Shown: positions 35,317-45,195, numbered from the stretch's first letter. The stretch: 64,000 nucleotides of DNA from an uncultured Shimia sp. (GCF_947498095.1 NZ_CANMJE010000008.1:145201-209200); one strand, 5' to 3'. The notes: generated by a model not told the origin, from the sequence alone. Numbers and translations: made by a program.

Positions 35317-35786
35317 TGGACACCTATACAATTCTGTTGTTCGCGCATCTCGTCGGCGCCTGTGTTTTGCTAGGCACCGGGGCAGGGATCGCGTTTTTCA
35401 TGGTGATGGCACAGACGGGCCATAACCCGGCCCTCATTGCGCATGTGTCAGGCACGGTGGTGATTGCCGATACGGTTTTCACGGCCACGGCTGCCGTGGC
35501 GCAACCGATAACAGGCTGGTTGCTGGCGCGCGAAGTTGGCTGGCCGCTGCTTGAAGGCTGGCTGCTTTGGGCAATCCTGTTGTATCTGGTGGTGGGCGCG
35601 TTCTGGTTGCCGGTGGTGTGGATACAGATCCGACTGCGGGATCTCGCAAGGGCCGCGCGAGATGCAGGAGCCGCATTGCCCGAGGCCTACCACCGCCTGT
35701 ACCGCATCTGGTTTGCCTGTGGGTTCCCGGCTTTTGTCGCAGTTCTTGGTATCTTGTGGCTAATGCTGACCAAGCCCGTCCTTTGA
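35316..35786 (+). CDS. DUF2269 family membrane protein
   Basis: 156 residues with four membrane segments, starting MDTYTILLFAHLVGACVLLG with a conserved His in the first helix, then VIADTVFTATAAVAQPITGW and LYLVVGAFWLPVVWIQ. Matches DUF2269, an integral membrane family of unknown role, often beside DoxX-type proteins. ATG 35316 is inside the TGATG overlap with the SDR-DoxX gene, which supports this start over 35229. Confidence 0.85.
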   Translation: MDTYTILLFAHLVGACVLLGTGAGIAFFMVMAQTGHNPALIAHVSGTVVIADTVFTATAAVAQPITGWLLAREVGWPLLEGWLLWAILLYLVVGAFWLPVVWIQIRLRDLARAARDAGAALPEAYHRLYRIWFACGFPAFVAVLGILWLMLTKPVL

Positions 35787-35804
35787 ATTGGCTGGTACAC
35801 AAAG

Positions 35805-35836
35805 AAAAACAGGGGCCGTGTGGCCCCTGCTTGTTC
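35805..35836. terminator. Bidirectional terminator between DUF2269 and acidic protein genes
   Basis: Stem CAGGGGCC / GGCCCCTG at 35810-35829 with a short loop, followed by CTTGTTCT on the plus strand and by GTTTTTCTTT on the minus strand. The minus-strand side looks stronger. Confidence 0.7.
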
Positions 35837-35855
35837 TCAAATCTGATGTGACGAC

Positions 35856-38021
35856 TTAACCGGCAGCGCGGTCTTCGGGACGAAACCCAATTTCGTCAGA
35901 CGCCGTGAAACGGCCACCGGAGACTTTGGCAATCTTGTTGTCACGCAACAGTTGGCCAAAGCCACGCAGGCTGTCTTCGCGGCTGTACTCGCCATCGCTC
36001 ATGCCTTGGGCCATGCGCACGATCATCGGGCGCGAGAAAACGTCCAGCCCCTCGACAAATGTCAGATAGGCGGCGGCTGCTTCCAGAACCTGCGGCAGGC
36101 TATGCGCACCAACGGAGTCAGCAAACTCGGCAAAGTCACCGGCACTGTCGCTGACCGGGCTTGCATCCGCGGCCTCGGCACGTTCTGCCGCAGAAACACG
36201 ACGCGGGCGAACAGGGGCGCGCGGTGTCTCGTTGGCAGGCTCGGCCGTTTCGGCGGCCTGGGGTTCTTCTGGCGTATCCACACGCTGTTCAGCCACCAGT
36301 TTCAGCGGAGCCGGGGATTCGCGTGGCGTTTCCGGCGCTTCTGCAACCTGTGGGCGGCGCGGGGTTGCTGCGGCCTCAAGCGGGCTGATCACATTGGCCA
36401 GATCATGGCGATAGGCTTCGGTCGCATCGCGGTTCTTGCCCAAATCCGATCCAGCCTTTTGTTCGGCTTTGGTGGCGGCAACCGCGGCGCGCAGATGGGC
36501 AATCGCCTGACGACGACGCGACCCTTGCGGCTCTTCCATGTGGGTGTCAGCTTCCTGCATCAGGCGCGACATGTCCGCGTCACTCTGCTGGCTGACCTCT
36601 GAGAGGTGCTGGCTGCGCGAAGGGCGCACGGGTTCATCGGGGTCGGCACCAATCGCAATGACCGGCTCGTCATCGTCTTCGTCATCAACCTCGCCGTTCA
36701 GCTCGGCTTCGACCTCGGCCAATTCGGCCAACAGTTCGGCCTCTTCTGCATCGCTGAGACTGCTTGGCGCTGCGACATCGGCCATCGCACCACTTTCGTC
36801 GTCGAAATCATCTTCGTCGTCTTCGACAGGCTCTGCTTCAAGCAGCCCGTCGTCCAGGGCAGCCTCGAAGTCTGCCTTTTTCATACGGATGACGCGGGCG
36901 CGGACGGGCTGAACCGGTTCAGGATCAACATCAGCCTCCACGTCAGCCACAACTTCTTCTACGAGGTCTTCTGCCACGTCTTCTTCGAGATCATCAGTGG
37001 CATCGATTGCGGCGGCTGCAGCGGCCATATCGCCGTCAAGCGTCAGGACATCTTCCTCAGGCTCATTCAGCTCAGGCATCATGAGTTCGGCGTGTTCATC
37101 TTCGATGTAGTCACCTTCGGAAGGGACATCGCGAGATTTCGACACAACGGCGCGGATGCGCTGCAGTTTGGCCGCGATGCTGTCCGAATCTGTCTCGGTT
37201 TCGACCGGGGCAGGTTCATCGGCTTCGGCGGTAAACTCTTCCTCAGCGGCCTCTGTCAGGTCGTCTTCTTGCGCGGTGTCTTCACCGGACGCATCCAGAA
37301 TGCCCGCGATCAAAGTGTCATCGGCCTCGGTAGTTTCTTCAACGACTTCGGCGTCCTCAACCACGTCGAGAGGTTCTGCATCATCATCAATGGCGACGAT
37401 TTCAGTGTCAGCTACGTCTTCCGCGTCGACAGTGTCTTCGGCCAGTTCTTCTTCTGCCGCAACCAGGCCGTCCTCTTCGACGTCTGCTTCGGCGATAGCT
37501 TCTTCGGCCGCGTCGTCCACAACAGGTTCTTCAACCGCTTCGGCAATCACGTCCTCTGCGGCGTCTTCAACAAGCTCTTCGGCTTCGGCAACCTCGGGCT
37601 CTGGCGCGGTGACCGCTTCCAGAACGCTTTCGGTCACATCGACGACCTCTGGCTCGGCTTCGGCCTCGGACGCCTCATCGACAACCGTATCTTCTTGCGA
37701 GACCTGGGGCTGTTCTTCGGGTTTTTCTTCGATGGCCGGGGTATCCACTTCGGCCTCGGCCTCAGGGGCGGTCGTCGTCAAGACGATGGCGCCGTGTTCC
37801 GTACGTGCCTGAACACGACGTTCCACTTCGCGCTCGGCGATCCGGGCCAGCATTTCTGCGTCAGGGGTGGGAGGCTCCGCGCCAAAGTACCGATCGTCTG
37901 CGGCCAGATCGCGGAAATACTCTGCGATTGCCTTCATCGTATCAAACGAGTCGTCGAACCCTTCCAGGGTACAGGAGAACGTCCCGTATGAGACTGTCAA
38001 AACCTTGTTATTCGTAACCAT
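35856..38021 (-). CDS. Large acidic protein of unknown function with conserved ends
   Basis: 721 residues in three parts. Residues 1 to about 75 (MVTNNKVLTVSYGTFSCTLEGF, FDTMKAIAEYFRDLAADDRYF) look like a compact conserved domain. Residues about 85-520 are dominated by Glu, Asp, Ala and Val with irregular EEAE/VVED-type repeats and look disordered. The last about 80 residues (SLPQVLEAAAAYLTFVEGLDVFSRPMIVRM in pieces, then REDSLRGFGQLLRDNKIAKV) look like a small winged-helix-type domain. No membrane segment or signal peptide. I do not recognise a function. A scaffold or regulatory role is a guess. Confidence 0.8.
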   Translation of the reverse strand: MVTNNKVLTVSYGTFSCTLEGFDDSFDTMKAIAEYFRDLAADDRYFGAEPPTPDAEMLARIAEREVERRVQARTEHGAIVLTTTAPEAEAEVDTPAIEEKPEEQPQVSQEDTVVDEASEAEAEPEVVDVTESVLEAVTAPEPEVAEAEELVEDAAEDVIAEAVEEPVVDDAAEEAIAEADVEEDGLVAAEEELAEDTVDAEDVADTEIVAIDDDAEPLDVVEDAEVVEETTEADDTLIAGILDASGEDTAQEDDLTEAAEEEFTAEADEPAPVETETDSDSIAAKLQRIRAVVSKSRDVPSEGDYIEDEHAELMMPELNEPEEDVLTLDGDMAAAAAAIDATDDLEEDVAEDLVEEVVADVEADVDPEPVQPVRARVIRMKKADFEAALDDGLLEAEPVEDDEDDFDDESGAMADVAAPSSLSDAEEAELLAELAEVEAELNGEVDDEDDDEPVIAIGADPDEPVRPSRSQHLSEVSQQSDADMSRLMQEADTHMEEPQGSRRRQAIAHLRAAVAATKAEQKAGSDLGKNRDATEAYRHDLANVISPLEAAATPRRPQVAEAPETPRESPAPLKLVAEQRVDTPEEPQAAETAEPANETPRAPVRPRRVSAAERAEAADASPVSDSAGDFAEFADSVGAHSLPQVLEAAAAYLTFVEGLDVFSRPMIVRMAQGMSDGEYSREDSLRGFGQLLRDNKIAKVSGGRFTASDEIGFRPEDRAAG

Positions 38022-38165
38022 TATCGCGGGTCCTTTGCACTACTCAACAGAGTGTTTACCACGGGAGGCAAGACAAAAGCTGACCGATTCTGTGAAAGTC
38101 AGCGTATCATTTAGTGGCCAGAATGTGGCGGAAAACCCTTTTGACGGGAAAACGGGGGCTGACAG

Positions 38166-38843
38166 GTGGGTATTGTTCACGAATTGGAACCAATAACGCT
38201 GATTGGCGGCGGATTGGTGCACAATGACGATTTGAGTGCCTGTTTGGACCTTGCGCCACATTTGGTCGCCGCAGATGGCGGGGCATTGACCGCGCTGGAT
38301 TTAGGACACATGCCCAAGGCCGTCATCGGGGATATGGACTCAAGCCCAGACCTCGTGGCGCGCGGAGTGCCCGCGGCGGCGATCCATCAGATTGCCGAAC
38401 AAGACAGCACGGATTTTGACAAGGCCCTGCGAAACATCTCGGCGCCTCTGGTGCTGGGCGTTGGGTTCACTGGCAAGCGGGTTGATCACGAACTGGCCTG
38501 TTACAATGCCTTGCTGCGCCATGCTGACCGGCGCTGTATTCTGATTGGCAGCGATGATGTGATCTGCCTGTGTCCGCCTTCGCTACCGTTGGATTTGGAG
38601 GCGGGAACGCGGGTCTCGCTGTTTCCGCTGGCCACGGTCACTGGCCGATCCAAAGGATTGCAGTGGCCACTGGACGGTAGTGAGTTTGCGCCGAGCGGAA
38701 TGATTGCAACGTCCAACTGTGCGACTGGAGCCGTGCAGCTGGATTTGGCCGAACCGGGCATGTTGGTGATCCTGCCCAAAGCCTGTCTGGAGATTTTGGT
38801 TAAGGCACTTCTGGCGCAGCCCGGCTCATGGTCCGCTCTCTAA
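38166..38843 (+). CDS. Thiamine diphosphokinase
   Basis: 225 residues: LIGGGLVHNDDL, LVAADGGALTALDLGHMPKAVIGDMDS in pieces, the catalytic acidic motif EQDSTDFDKALR, and GFTGKRVDHELACYNALL. These match the thiamin pyrophosphokinase catalytic domain, with the smaller B1-binding domain following (LPLDLEAGTRVSLFPL). It converts thiamine to thiamine diphosphate. The start is GTG 38166. Its 3' end overlaps the convergent EamA gene by 44 bases. Confidence 0.9.
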   Translation: MGIVHELEPITLIGGGLVHNDDLSACLDLAPHLVAADGGALTALDLGHMPKAVIGDMDSSPDLVARGVPAAAIHQIAEQDSTDFDKALRNISAPLVLGVGFTGKRVDHELACYNALLRHADRRCILIGSDDVICLCPPSLPLDLEAGTRVSLFPLATVTGRSKGLQWPLDGSEFAPSGMIATSNCATGAVQLDLAEPGMLVILPKACLEILVKALLAQPGSWSAL

Positions 38844-39708
38844 GAACCACATACAGGCCCGCGGCGATGGTCACGCAGATTCCGATAGCGGCCAACCCGT
38901 TTGGCAGATCTGAGAACAGCAGCCAGCCGATCAGCGTGGCAAATGGAATTTCCAGATACTGCATCGGCGCGAGTGTGGCTGATGGCGCATAGCGCAGAGA
39001 CCACGTCATCAAAAGATGGGCCAGCGTGCCCAGAACACCAATGAACAACAAGAGTGACGAGGTCGTCAGATCGGTCGAGACCACTTGCAGTTCGGGGATC
39101 TCGATGGACTCGCCCACGAATAATAATGGCAGGATGACAACCGTGGCCATTGTCCCGCTGACCGCTTGCAAGCTGATAGGGTCGGTTTGTTTGGCGATCT
39201 GGCGGGTAATCAGCATGAACAGTGAGAACACCACAGCGACCACCAACGGCAACAGGGCAGGGGCTCCGACCTCGGCAAAACTGGGTTGGATCACCAAAAG
39301 GGTTCCGACAAAGCCAACGACACAGGCCATGATACGACGGCTTCCAACCTCTTCTCCCAGAACCATCTTACCCAAGAGCAACATCAGGAACGGCATCACA
39401 AAGGCGATGGCCACGGCGTCGGCCAGGGGCAAGTAGCGAAGCGCGGTAAACATGGCGCCAATCCCGATGATGTGTAATGCGGTGCGCATAACAACCAGCC
39501 CCAGCACTCGCCCGCGCATCATCCATGGGCGTCCGGTCAATAGTACGACTGGAAACAGGATCAGGGCCTGAACTGCAAAGCGCACCAGCAATAGCTGGCC
39601 TAGTGGTACAGTCTCACCGAGGATTTTGGCCACGGCATCGCCGAGCGGCGCGAGGACGCAAAAGCCAAGCATAAGCATGATGCCAAGTAGGGGACGGTCC
39701 TGAGCCAT
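38800..39708 (-). CDS. EamA-type DMT family transporter
   Basis: 302 residues, ten predicted membrane helices in two EamA repeats (first: LGIMLMLGFCVLAPLGDAVAKIL; second: LLPLVVAVVFSLFMLITRQIA). Likely a metabolite exporter or uptake permease of unknown substrate, in the inner membrane. The C-terminus overlaps the end of the thiamine diphosphokinase gene by 44 bases on the other strand. Stands alone. Confidence 0.9.
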   Translation of the reverse strand: MAQDRPLLGIMLMLGFCVLAPLGDAVAKILGETVPLGQLLLVRFAVQALILFPVVLLTGRPWMMRGRVLGLVVMRTALHIIGIGAMFTALRYLPLADAVAIAFVMPFLMLLLGKMVLGEEVGSRRIMACVVGFVGTLLVIQPSFAEVGAPALLPLVVAVVFSLFMLITRQIAKQTDPISLQAVSGTMATVVILPLLFVGESIEIPELQVVSTDLTTSSLLLFIGVLGTLAHLLMTWSLRYAPSATLAPMQYLEIPFATLIGWLLFSDLPNGLAAIGICVTIAAGLYVVLRERTMSRAAPEVP

Positions 39709-39784
39709 GGTCCGACCCTAGGCTGGAAGAGAATCCGGTGCAATCGCCTTATACGTGCAATTCCCTCACGTCACCGAAAGGCGC

Positions 39785-39816
39785 AAAAAAACGGGCCGGT
39801 TTTTGCAACCGGCCCG
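39785..39816 (-). terminator. Terminator of the Liv-type ABC operon
   Basis: Perfect 10-bp stem CGGGCCGGTT / AACCGGCCCG (39792-39816) followed on the minus strand by TTTTTTTGCGC. Placed 52 bases after the last ATPase gene of the operon. Confidence 0.88.
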
Positions 39817-39867
39817 CGAGAATTTGGGTTGGACTGAAAATCCGCCAATACTTCCGAAACGTAATCC

Positions 39868-40623
39868 TCAGATCGCGAGGTATTCGGCGCGCAGTTCCTC
39901 GTTGCCGAGAACCTCATCAGCCGAGCCGTCAAAGACGATCCCACCGGTATCAAGGATGACTGCACGATCCGCCAGTTCCAGCGCGCGCACGGCGTTTTGT
40001 TCAACGATGATCGTCGTCATGCCCTGTTCCTTGATAAGGCGCAGGGTCTTTTCAATCTCATCAACGATAACCGGGGCGAGACCTTCGTAAGGTTCGTCCA
40101 AGAGCAGCACTTTGATGTCGCGCGACAGGGCGCGTGCAATGGACAGCATCTGTTGTTCGCCGCCGGACAGGGTTACACCTTCCTGTTTGCGGCGCTCGCC
40201 GAGGCGGGGGAACAGATCGTAGAGGCGTTCGAGGGACCAACCGATCGGCGGAGCAATCTGCGCCAGCTGGATGTTCTCTTCGACCGTCAGGCCCGGAATG
40301 ATGCAACGATCTTCCGGGACCAAGCCGATGCCAACAGCTGCGGCCTCGTAGCTCTTCATCATGTGCAAGGGCTTGTGGTCCAGCCAGATTTCCCCGTGGG
40401 TGACCTGGGGGTCATCCATGCGCGCAATAGAGCGCAGGGTTGACGTCTTGCCAGCACCGTTGCGTCCCAGCAGCGCGAGAATTTCACCCTCGTGCACGTT
40501 GAACGAGATGTTCTGCACGATGTAGCTTTCGCCATAGTAGCTTTCCATGTTCCAGACGGACAGGAAGGCTGGGGCGGTTTCCGCGTGGCTGTGGCCTTTG
40601 GAGAAGTCGGGTTTAACGTTCAT
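39868..40623 (-). CDS. Branched-chain amino acid/urea-type ABC transporter ATP-binding protein (LivF-like)
   Basis: 251 residues. Walker A ALLGRNGAGKTST, signature LSGGEQQMLSIARAL, Walker B LLLDEPYEGLAP, H-loop IIVEQN as in LivF/UrtE. A 25-residue N-terminal extension rich in His/Ser/Ala precedes the domain. Last gene of a five-gene operon, terminator follows. Confidence 0.92.
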   Translation of the reverse strand: MNVKPDFSKGHSHAETAPAFLSVWNMESYYGESYIVQNISFNVHEGEILALLGRNGAGKTSTLRSIARMDDPQVTHGEIWLDHKPLHMMKSYEAAAVGIGLVPEDRCIIPGLTVEENIQLAQIAPPIGWSLERLYDLFPRLGERRKQEGVTLSGGEQQMLSIARALSRDIKVLLLDEPYEGLAPVIVDEIEKTLRLIKEQGMTTIIVEQNAVRALELADRAVILDTGGIVFDGSADEVLGNEELRAEYLAI

Positions 40624-40634
40624 CTGATTTCTCC

Positions 40635-41390
40635 TTATGCCGACTCACCCAGATACGCTTCGCGCACCTTGGGATGGCCTTTGATGTTTTCCGGATTGTC
40701 TTCGACCAGCGGGGTGCCTTGTGCCAGCACGGTGATGCGCTGCGCAAGGCTGAACACAACATGCATGTCGTGTTCGATGATCGCGATTGTGATGTCGCGT
40801 TCATCGCTGATCTGTTTCAAGAGATCGATGGTGTTGTTGGTGTCAGCACGTGCCATGCCCGCCGTTGGTTCGTCCAAAAGCAGCAGACGTGGCTCTTGGG
40901 CTAGGCACATGCCGATTTCGAGGCGGCGTTTGTCACCGCGAGACATAGAGGCTGCATGCATCTCACGCTTGTCGGCCATATTCATATCGACCAACATCGC
41001 CTCGGCTTTTTCCACGATGTCTTTTTCGTCCATCATGTTCTCAATCGCATGCATACGGAACGAACCGTCGCGTTTGGCAAAGCAGGGGATCATCATGTTT
41101 TCCATCACCGAGAGATCGCTAAAGATCTCAGGGGTCTGGAACACGCGCGAAATGCCCATCTGGTTGATCTCGTAGGGGGTGCGTCCCAAGACCGACTGAC
41201 CGTCAAACATGACGCTTCCGGTATCGGGGATGAGCTTGCCCACGAGGCAGTTCAGCAGGGTGGATTTGCCAGCCCCGTTTGGGCCGATGATCGCGTGAAC
41301 GCTGTTTTCCTTAACGCTCAGGTTGACGTCGCCCAGGGCCTGCAGGCCGCCGAACCGTTTGCCAACGTCTTTGACTTCAAGAATACCCAT
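40635..41390 (-). CDS. Branched-chain amino acid/urea-type ABC transporter ATP-binding protein (LivG-like)
   Basis: 251 residues. Walker A AIIGPNGAGKSTLLNCL, signature-like SMSRGDKRRLEIGM (variant of LSGGQ with SRGDK), Walker B LLLLDEPTAGMA, H-loop IIEHDMHVV. The signature change is often seen in Urt/short-chain amide type transporters. Eleven bases before the LivF-like gene. Confidence 0.92.
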   Translation of the reverse strand: MGILEVKDVGKRFGGLQALGDVNLSVKENSVHAIIGPNGAGKSTLLNCLVGKLIPDTGSVMFDGQSVLGRTPYEINQMGISRVFQTPEIFSDLSVMENMMIPCFAKRDGSFRMHAIENMMDEKDIVEKAEAMLVDMNMADKREMHAASMSRGDKRRLEIGMCLAQEPRLLLLDEPTAGMARADTNNTIDLLKQISDERDITIAIIEHDMHVVFSLAQRITVLAQGTPLVEDNPENIKGHPKVREAYLGESA

Positions 41391-41402
41391 CAGTCAGTCT
41401 CC

Positions 41403-42608
41403 TTATTCAGCAGGTTCGGTTTTGGGGCCGGCATCGGAGTCTTCCGATTTGCCGCGGTTCTTGATCCATTTGCCAATGCGTTGGCCACCTTCGACCAGAC
41501 CACCGGGCAGGAAGATCACAACCAGCATAAAGAGAATGCCGAGAGTGAGGTGCCAGCCTTTGCCCACGAAGGGGTGGATGATGAAGACCACAAAGTCTTC
41601 CAAGCCATCCGGCAGGAACGCGAACCACTGATGCAGAACCGCATCGTTGATCTTCGAGAAAATGTTCTCAAAGTACTTGATAAAGCCTGCGCCCAGAACC
41701 GGACCGATCAAGGTGCCGGTGCCACCAAGGATGGTCATCAGAACAACCTCACCCGACGCTGTCCACTGCATGCGCTCAGCGCCTGCAAGCGGGTCCATTG
41801 CAGCCATCAGGCCACCGGCCAAACCAGCATAGGCCCCCGAGATCACAAACGCCGCGAGCGTATAGGGACGAGGGTTAAGGCCTGTGTAGTTCAGACGCGT
41901 CTGGTTCGATTTGATTGCACGCAGCATCATGCCGAAAGGTGAGCGGAAGATGCGGATGGCGAGGTAGAACACGGCCAACATGACAACGGCACATAGGTAG
42001 TAGCCTGTGTTGAAGTCAAACGCCCAAGGGCCGACATTCATGGTGTAGGTGCTGTTCATGTATAGCCCGAACAGATGCGGGAAGTCCTGCATGCCTTCAG
42101 GGTGGAACATTTGCGGGTCATTTGGATAGACCTGCAGGCCGGTTTCACCGTTGGTCAGGTTGAACTTGGGGTTTGACAGAACAGAGTAGGCCAGCGCGAA
42201 CATCATCTGAGCAAATGCCAGTGTCAGGATCGAAAAGTAGATCCCTGAGCGCCGCAGGCTGACATAGCCCATCAGCACCGAGAACACCGCTGCAACGATC
42301 ACGGCCAGCAAGATGGCGGGCACTACGTTGTAAGTGAAGAGCTTAAAGATCCACACCGCGGCGTAAGAGCCCACACCCAGAAAGGCTGCGTGACCAAAGG
42401 ACAGGTAGCCCGTCAGGCCAAACAGGATGTTAAAGCCGATGGCGAAAATCCCGAAGATCACAAAGCGCTGCATCAGATCCGGATACCCGGCGTTGAACTG
42501 CGCCATCGCGCTGTCTGTCGGGAAGGGGTTGAGGAAGAAGGGTGCAAACATGGTCAGCACCGCAACAGCGATCAAAAGTGTCATGTCTTTCTTGTTTAGT
42601 CCAAGCAT
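41403..42608 (-). CDS. Branched-chain amino acid/urea-type ABC transporter permease (LivM-like)
   Basis: 401 residues, about ten membrane helices, with [19 protein letters not shown] and the LivM signature [17 protein letters not shown] periplasmic insertion of some 55 residues ([22 protein letters not shown] and on) makes it longer than many LivM proteins. C-terminal hydrophilic tail [14 protein letters not shown]. Confidence 0.92.
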   Translation of the reverse strand: MLGLNKKDMTLLIAVAVLTMFAPFFLNPFPTDSAMAQFNAGYPDLMQRFVIFGIFAIGFNILFGLTGYLSFGHAAFLGVGSYAAVWIFKLFTYNVVPAILLAVIVAAVFSVLMGYVSLRRSGIYFSILTLAFAQMMFALAYSVLSNPKFNLTNGETGLQVYPNDPQMFHPEGMQDFPHLFGLYMNSTYTMNVGPWAFDFNTGYYLCAVVMLAVFYLAIRIFRSPFGMMLRAIKSNQTRLNYTGLNPRPYTLAAFVISGAYAGLAGGLMAAMDPLAGAERMQWTASGEVVLMTILGGTGTLIGPVLGAGFIKYFENIFSKINDAVLHQWFAFLPDGLEDFVVFIIHPFVGKGWHLTLGILFMLVVIFLPGGLVEGGQRIGKWIKNRGKSEDSDAGPKTEPAE

Positions 42609-42612
42609 AGTC

Positions 42613-43635
42613 TTATTCCTCCATCACGCCTTTGCGACCCATCAGCCCGCGTGGACGGGTGAGAAGCACGATGATGGCGACAAGGTAGATGATAATCTGG
42701 TTGATGCCGGGGATGGTCGTTGTCGCCCAGGTGGTTGAGGCGAAGCTTTCCAGAATACCCAGCATAAATCCTGCCAGAACGGCGCCGGGCAACGAGCCCA
42801 TGCCACCGACCACAACAACCACAAAACTCAGAACCAGAAAGTCCATGCCCATGTGGTAATTTGGCGGATTAATCGGCGCGTACATGACGCCTGCCAATCC
42901 CGCCACGGCGGCGGCTATGGCAAACATGATCGTAAAGCGGCGGTCGATGTTGATGCCCAAAAGGCCCACGGTTTCGCGGTCGGCCATACCGGCACGAACT
43001 ACCATGCCAAAGGTCGTGAACTGCAGGAAGGCAAACACACCAAAAATGACGAGCGCAGCGAAGCAGAAGTAGACAATCCGCCAAACCGGATAAGCCAGCT
43101 CCAGGCCGAACCAGGCACCCAGATTGGCCACGCCCGAAAGTGCATCGGGGGCCGGGGTTTGGATCGGGTTCGCACCAAAGTAATATTTGACGATTTCCTG
43201 AAGCACGATGGCCAGGCCAAAAGTCACAAGGATCTGGTCGGCATGCTCACGCTTATAGAAGTGCTTGATCAGGCCGCGTTCCATGATCAGACCAACAAGC
43301 ATCATGATCGGAATCGCGAGCAGAATGGCCAAGGGTGTTGACCAGTCGATGATGGACGCGCCGATTTCTGGTCCGAACCAGCTTTCAACATAAGGTGTTT
43401 CGACCTTCAGCGGGTTGCCGAGAAAGTCTTTCTCAGTTTCGCTGACTGTCTGATAGCTCAGGCTGAGAAAGCGCTGCAGAGTGACGGCGCAGAAAGCACC
43501 GATCATGAACAGCGCGCCGTGGGCAAAGTTAACAACCCCCAGCGTACCGAAAATGAGTGTAAGCCCAAGCGCAATCAGCGCATAGGCAGAGCCCTTGTCG
43601 AGCCCGTTCAGAATCTGAAGGAGGATCGCGTCCAT
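42613..43635 (-). CDS. Branched-chain amino acid/urea-type ABC transporter permease (LivH-like)
   Basis: 340 residues with [23 protein letters not shown], the LivH hallmark, and [21 protein letters not shown] near the end. An insertion between the second and third helices (about residues 65-100) is longer than usual. ATG 43635 has AGGTGGG upstream; GTG 43644 is the alternative. Preceded by an intercistronic stem-loop after the binding-protein gene. Confidence 0.92.
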   Translation of the reverse strand: MDAILLQILNGLDKGSAYALIALGLTLIFGTLGVVNFAHGALFMIGAFCAVTLQRFLSLSYQTVSETEKDFLGNPLKVETPYVESWFGPEIGASIIDWSTPLAILLAIPIMMLVGLIMERGLIKHFYKREHADQILVTFGLAIVLQEIVKYYFGANPIQTPAPDALSGVANLGAWFGLELAYPVWRIVYFCFAALVIFGVFAFLQFTTFGMVVRAGMADRETVGLLGINIDRRFTIMFAIAAAVAGLAGVMYAPINPPNYHMGMDFLVLSFVVVVVGGMGSLPGAVLAGFMLGILESFASTTWATTTIPGINQIIIYLVAIIVLLTRPRGLMGRKGVMEE

Positions 43636-43695
43636 AATTCCCACCTGTGACGTTTAAATGGCGCGGTCGGGGATCACTCCCTCGACGATCGCGGT

Positions 43696-43721
43696 GCCGA
43701 CCGCGCAAGGGCGCGATCGGC
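43696..43721 (-). other. Intercistronic stem-loop between binding-protein and permease genes
   Basis: 10-bp stem GCCGACCGCG / CGCGATCGGC with one wobble and a 6-base loop, located between the binding-protein stop (43739) and the LivH-like start. No T run. Same placement as the hairpin in the 20-22 kb transporter, suggesting the same expression-tuning role. Confidence 0.65.
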
Positions 43722-43738
43722 AGATTGGTTTGTCGGTA

Positions 43739-45088
43739 TTAACCGGCGTTGCAAGTACCCAGCGACGCTTCGTCACCACCAAACATTGGGTGGTTCGGAG
43801 CATAGGTAACTTGCTCGGCAGGTGTGACCTCGACGATTTCCAGGGTGTCGTATTGGTTGGTTGGGTTCTCTGCACCCTTCACAACCAGAACGTCCTTGAA
43901 GCACTGGTGGTCGTCTGCGCGATACATCGTTTTACCGTTGCCCAGGCCGTCGAATTCGAAGCCTTCGAGGGCTTCTGCAACACCACATGGGTTAAACGTA
44001 CCGGCACGCTCACAAGCATCTGCATAAAGCAGGGTCTGTGCATAGCAGGTCTGCGCCGAGTTGGACGGCGGCTTGCCGTACTTCTCACCGAACGACTTCA
44101 CGAACTGCTTGGAACCTTCGTTCTGAAGCTGCCAGTTGTAGTTCATCGAGCCGAACACGCCTTTGATGTTCTCGCCCGCACCAGCGGCCATCAGTTCAGA
44201 ATAAAGAGGAACAACGATTTTGAAGTCTTTGTTGTTCACGACTTTTTCCATCATGCCGAACTGGATCGCGTTGGTCAGCGAGTTCACCATGTTACCACCG
44301 TAGTGGTTCAGAACCAGAACGTCGGCGCCCGAGTTCAGAACTGGCGCGATGTAGGACGAGAAGTCCGTCGATGCCAGCGGTGTCAGTACGTTGTTGACGG
44401 TTTCCCAGCCCATGGCTTCGGTCGCTGCTGCGATCGATTCCTGCTGCGACCAACCCCATGTGTAGTCAGCGGTCAGGTGATAGGCACGACGATCTGCACC
44501 CAGTTCCTTTTCAAGGATAGGGGCCAGCGCGGCGGCGGACATATAGGCGTTAAAGAAGTGGCGGAAGCCATTTGCTTTACGGTCCTTACCGGTGGTGTCG
44601 TTCGAGTGGGTCAGGCCAGCCATGAAGATCACGCCTGCCTCTTGGCAGAGACCCTGAACCGCGATGGCAACGCCCGAGGACGAACCGCCGTTGATCATGA
44701 TAGCGCCGTCTTTTTCGATCATCGACTTGGCCGATGCGCGGGCAGCGTCTGATTTGGTCTGCGTGTCGCCTGTGACGAACTCAACCTTCTTACCCAGGAT
44801 GCCGTTACCCTTGAGAGCTTTCGACGTAAAGGTGTTCAGGCAGCCGCCGTCGCCTTCGCCGTTCAGGTGCTCAACGGCCAGCTGTTGGGCCAGAAGTTCA
44901 TCATTGCCTTCGTCAGCATACGGACCCGTCTGGGGTACGTTGAAGCCCAGAGTCACGCTCGAACCGGTTGGCTCGTTTGTGTAAGCAGCTGCGGACGACG
45001 CCGTGAAAATGGTGGGCAGTGCAACGCCAGCGCCTGCAACTGCGCCGGTCTTAAGCACGCCGCGACGTGTCATAGTGGTTTTGGACAT
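43739..45088 (-). CDS. Tat-exported substrate-binding protein of Liv/Urt-type ABC transporter
   Basis: 449 residues. The N-terminus MSKTTMTRRGVLKTGAVAGA is a twin-arginine signal (TRRGVLK), cleaved near SSAAAY. The mature part is a type I periplasmic binding fold: VTLGFNVPQTGPYADEGND, EFVTGDTQTKSDAARASAKS, INGGSSSGVAIAVQG and YHLTADYTWGWSQQE. This kind differs from standard LivK and resembles branched-chain or short-chain amide/urea binding proteins. ATG 45088 has GGGAGGAT upstream; the 105-residue extension is noncoding. First gene of the operon, divergent from the regulator at 45304. Confidence 0.92.
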   Translation of the reverse strand: MSKTTMTRRGVLKTGAVAGAGVALPTIFTASSAAAYTNEPTGSSVTLGFNVPQTGPYADEGNDELLAQQLAVEHLNGEGDGGCLNTFTSKALKGNGILGKKVEFVTGDTQTKSDAARASAKSMIEKDGAIMINGGSSSGVAIAVQGLCQEAGVIFMAGLTHSNDTTGKDRKANGFRHFFNAYMSAAALAPILEKELGADRRAYHLTADYTWGWSQQESIAAATEAMGWETVNNVLTPLASTDFSSYIAPVLNSGADVLVLNHYGGNMVNSLTNAIQFGMMEKVVNNKDFKIVVPLYSELMAAGAGENIKGVFGSMNYNWQLQNEGSKQFVKSFGEKYGKPPSNSAQTCYAQTLLYADACERAGTFNPCGVAEALEGFEFDGLGNGKTMYRADDHQCFKDVLVVKGAENPTNQYDTLEIVEVTPAEQVTYAPNHPMFGGDEASLGTCNAG

Positions 45089-45195
45089 GTAATCCTCCCG
45101 TTTGGTAAAAATGACGCGGGCTCCTCCTCCACGCCAAAAGGCACATTTGTGCAAATTCATTATCGGGGAGAGACAGAAAACTTCGCAACAACTGC

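Noticed and set aside
36606..37991. 461-residue plus-strand frame rich in Phe, Gly, Arg, and a 218-residue Ser-rich frame at 37156-37812
   Set aside because: Both are antisense of the Glu/Asp/Ala codons of the acidic protein, which gives long stop-free shadows. No ribosome-binding site or domain.
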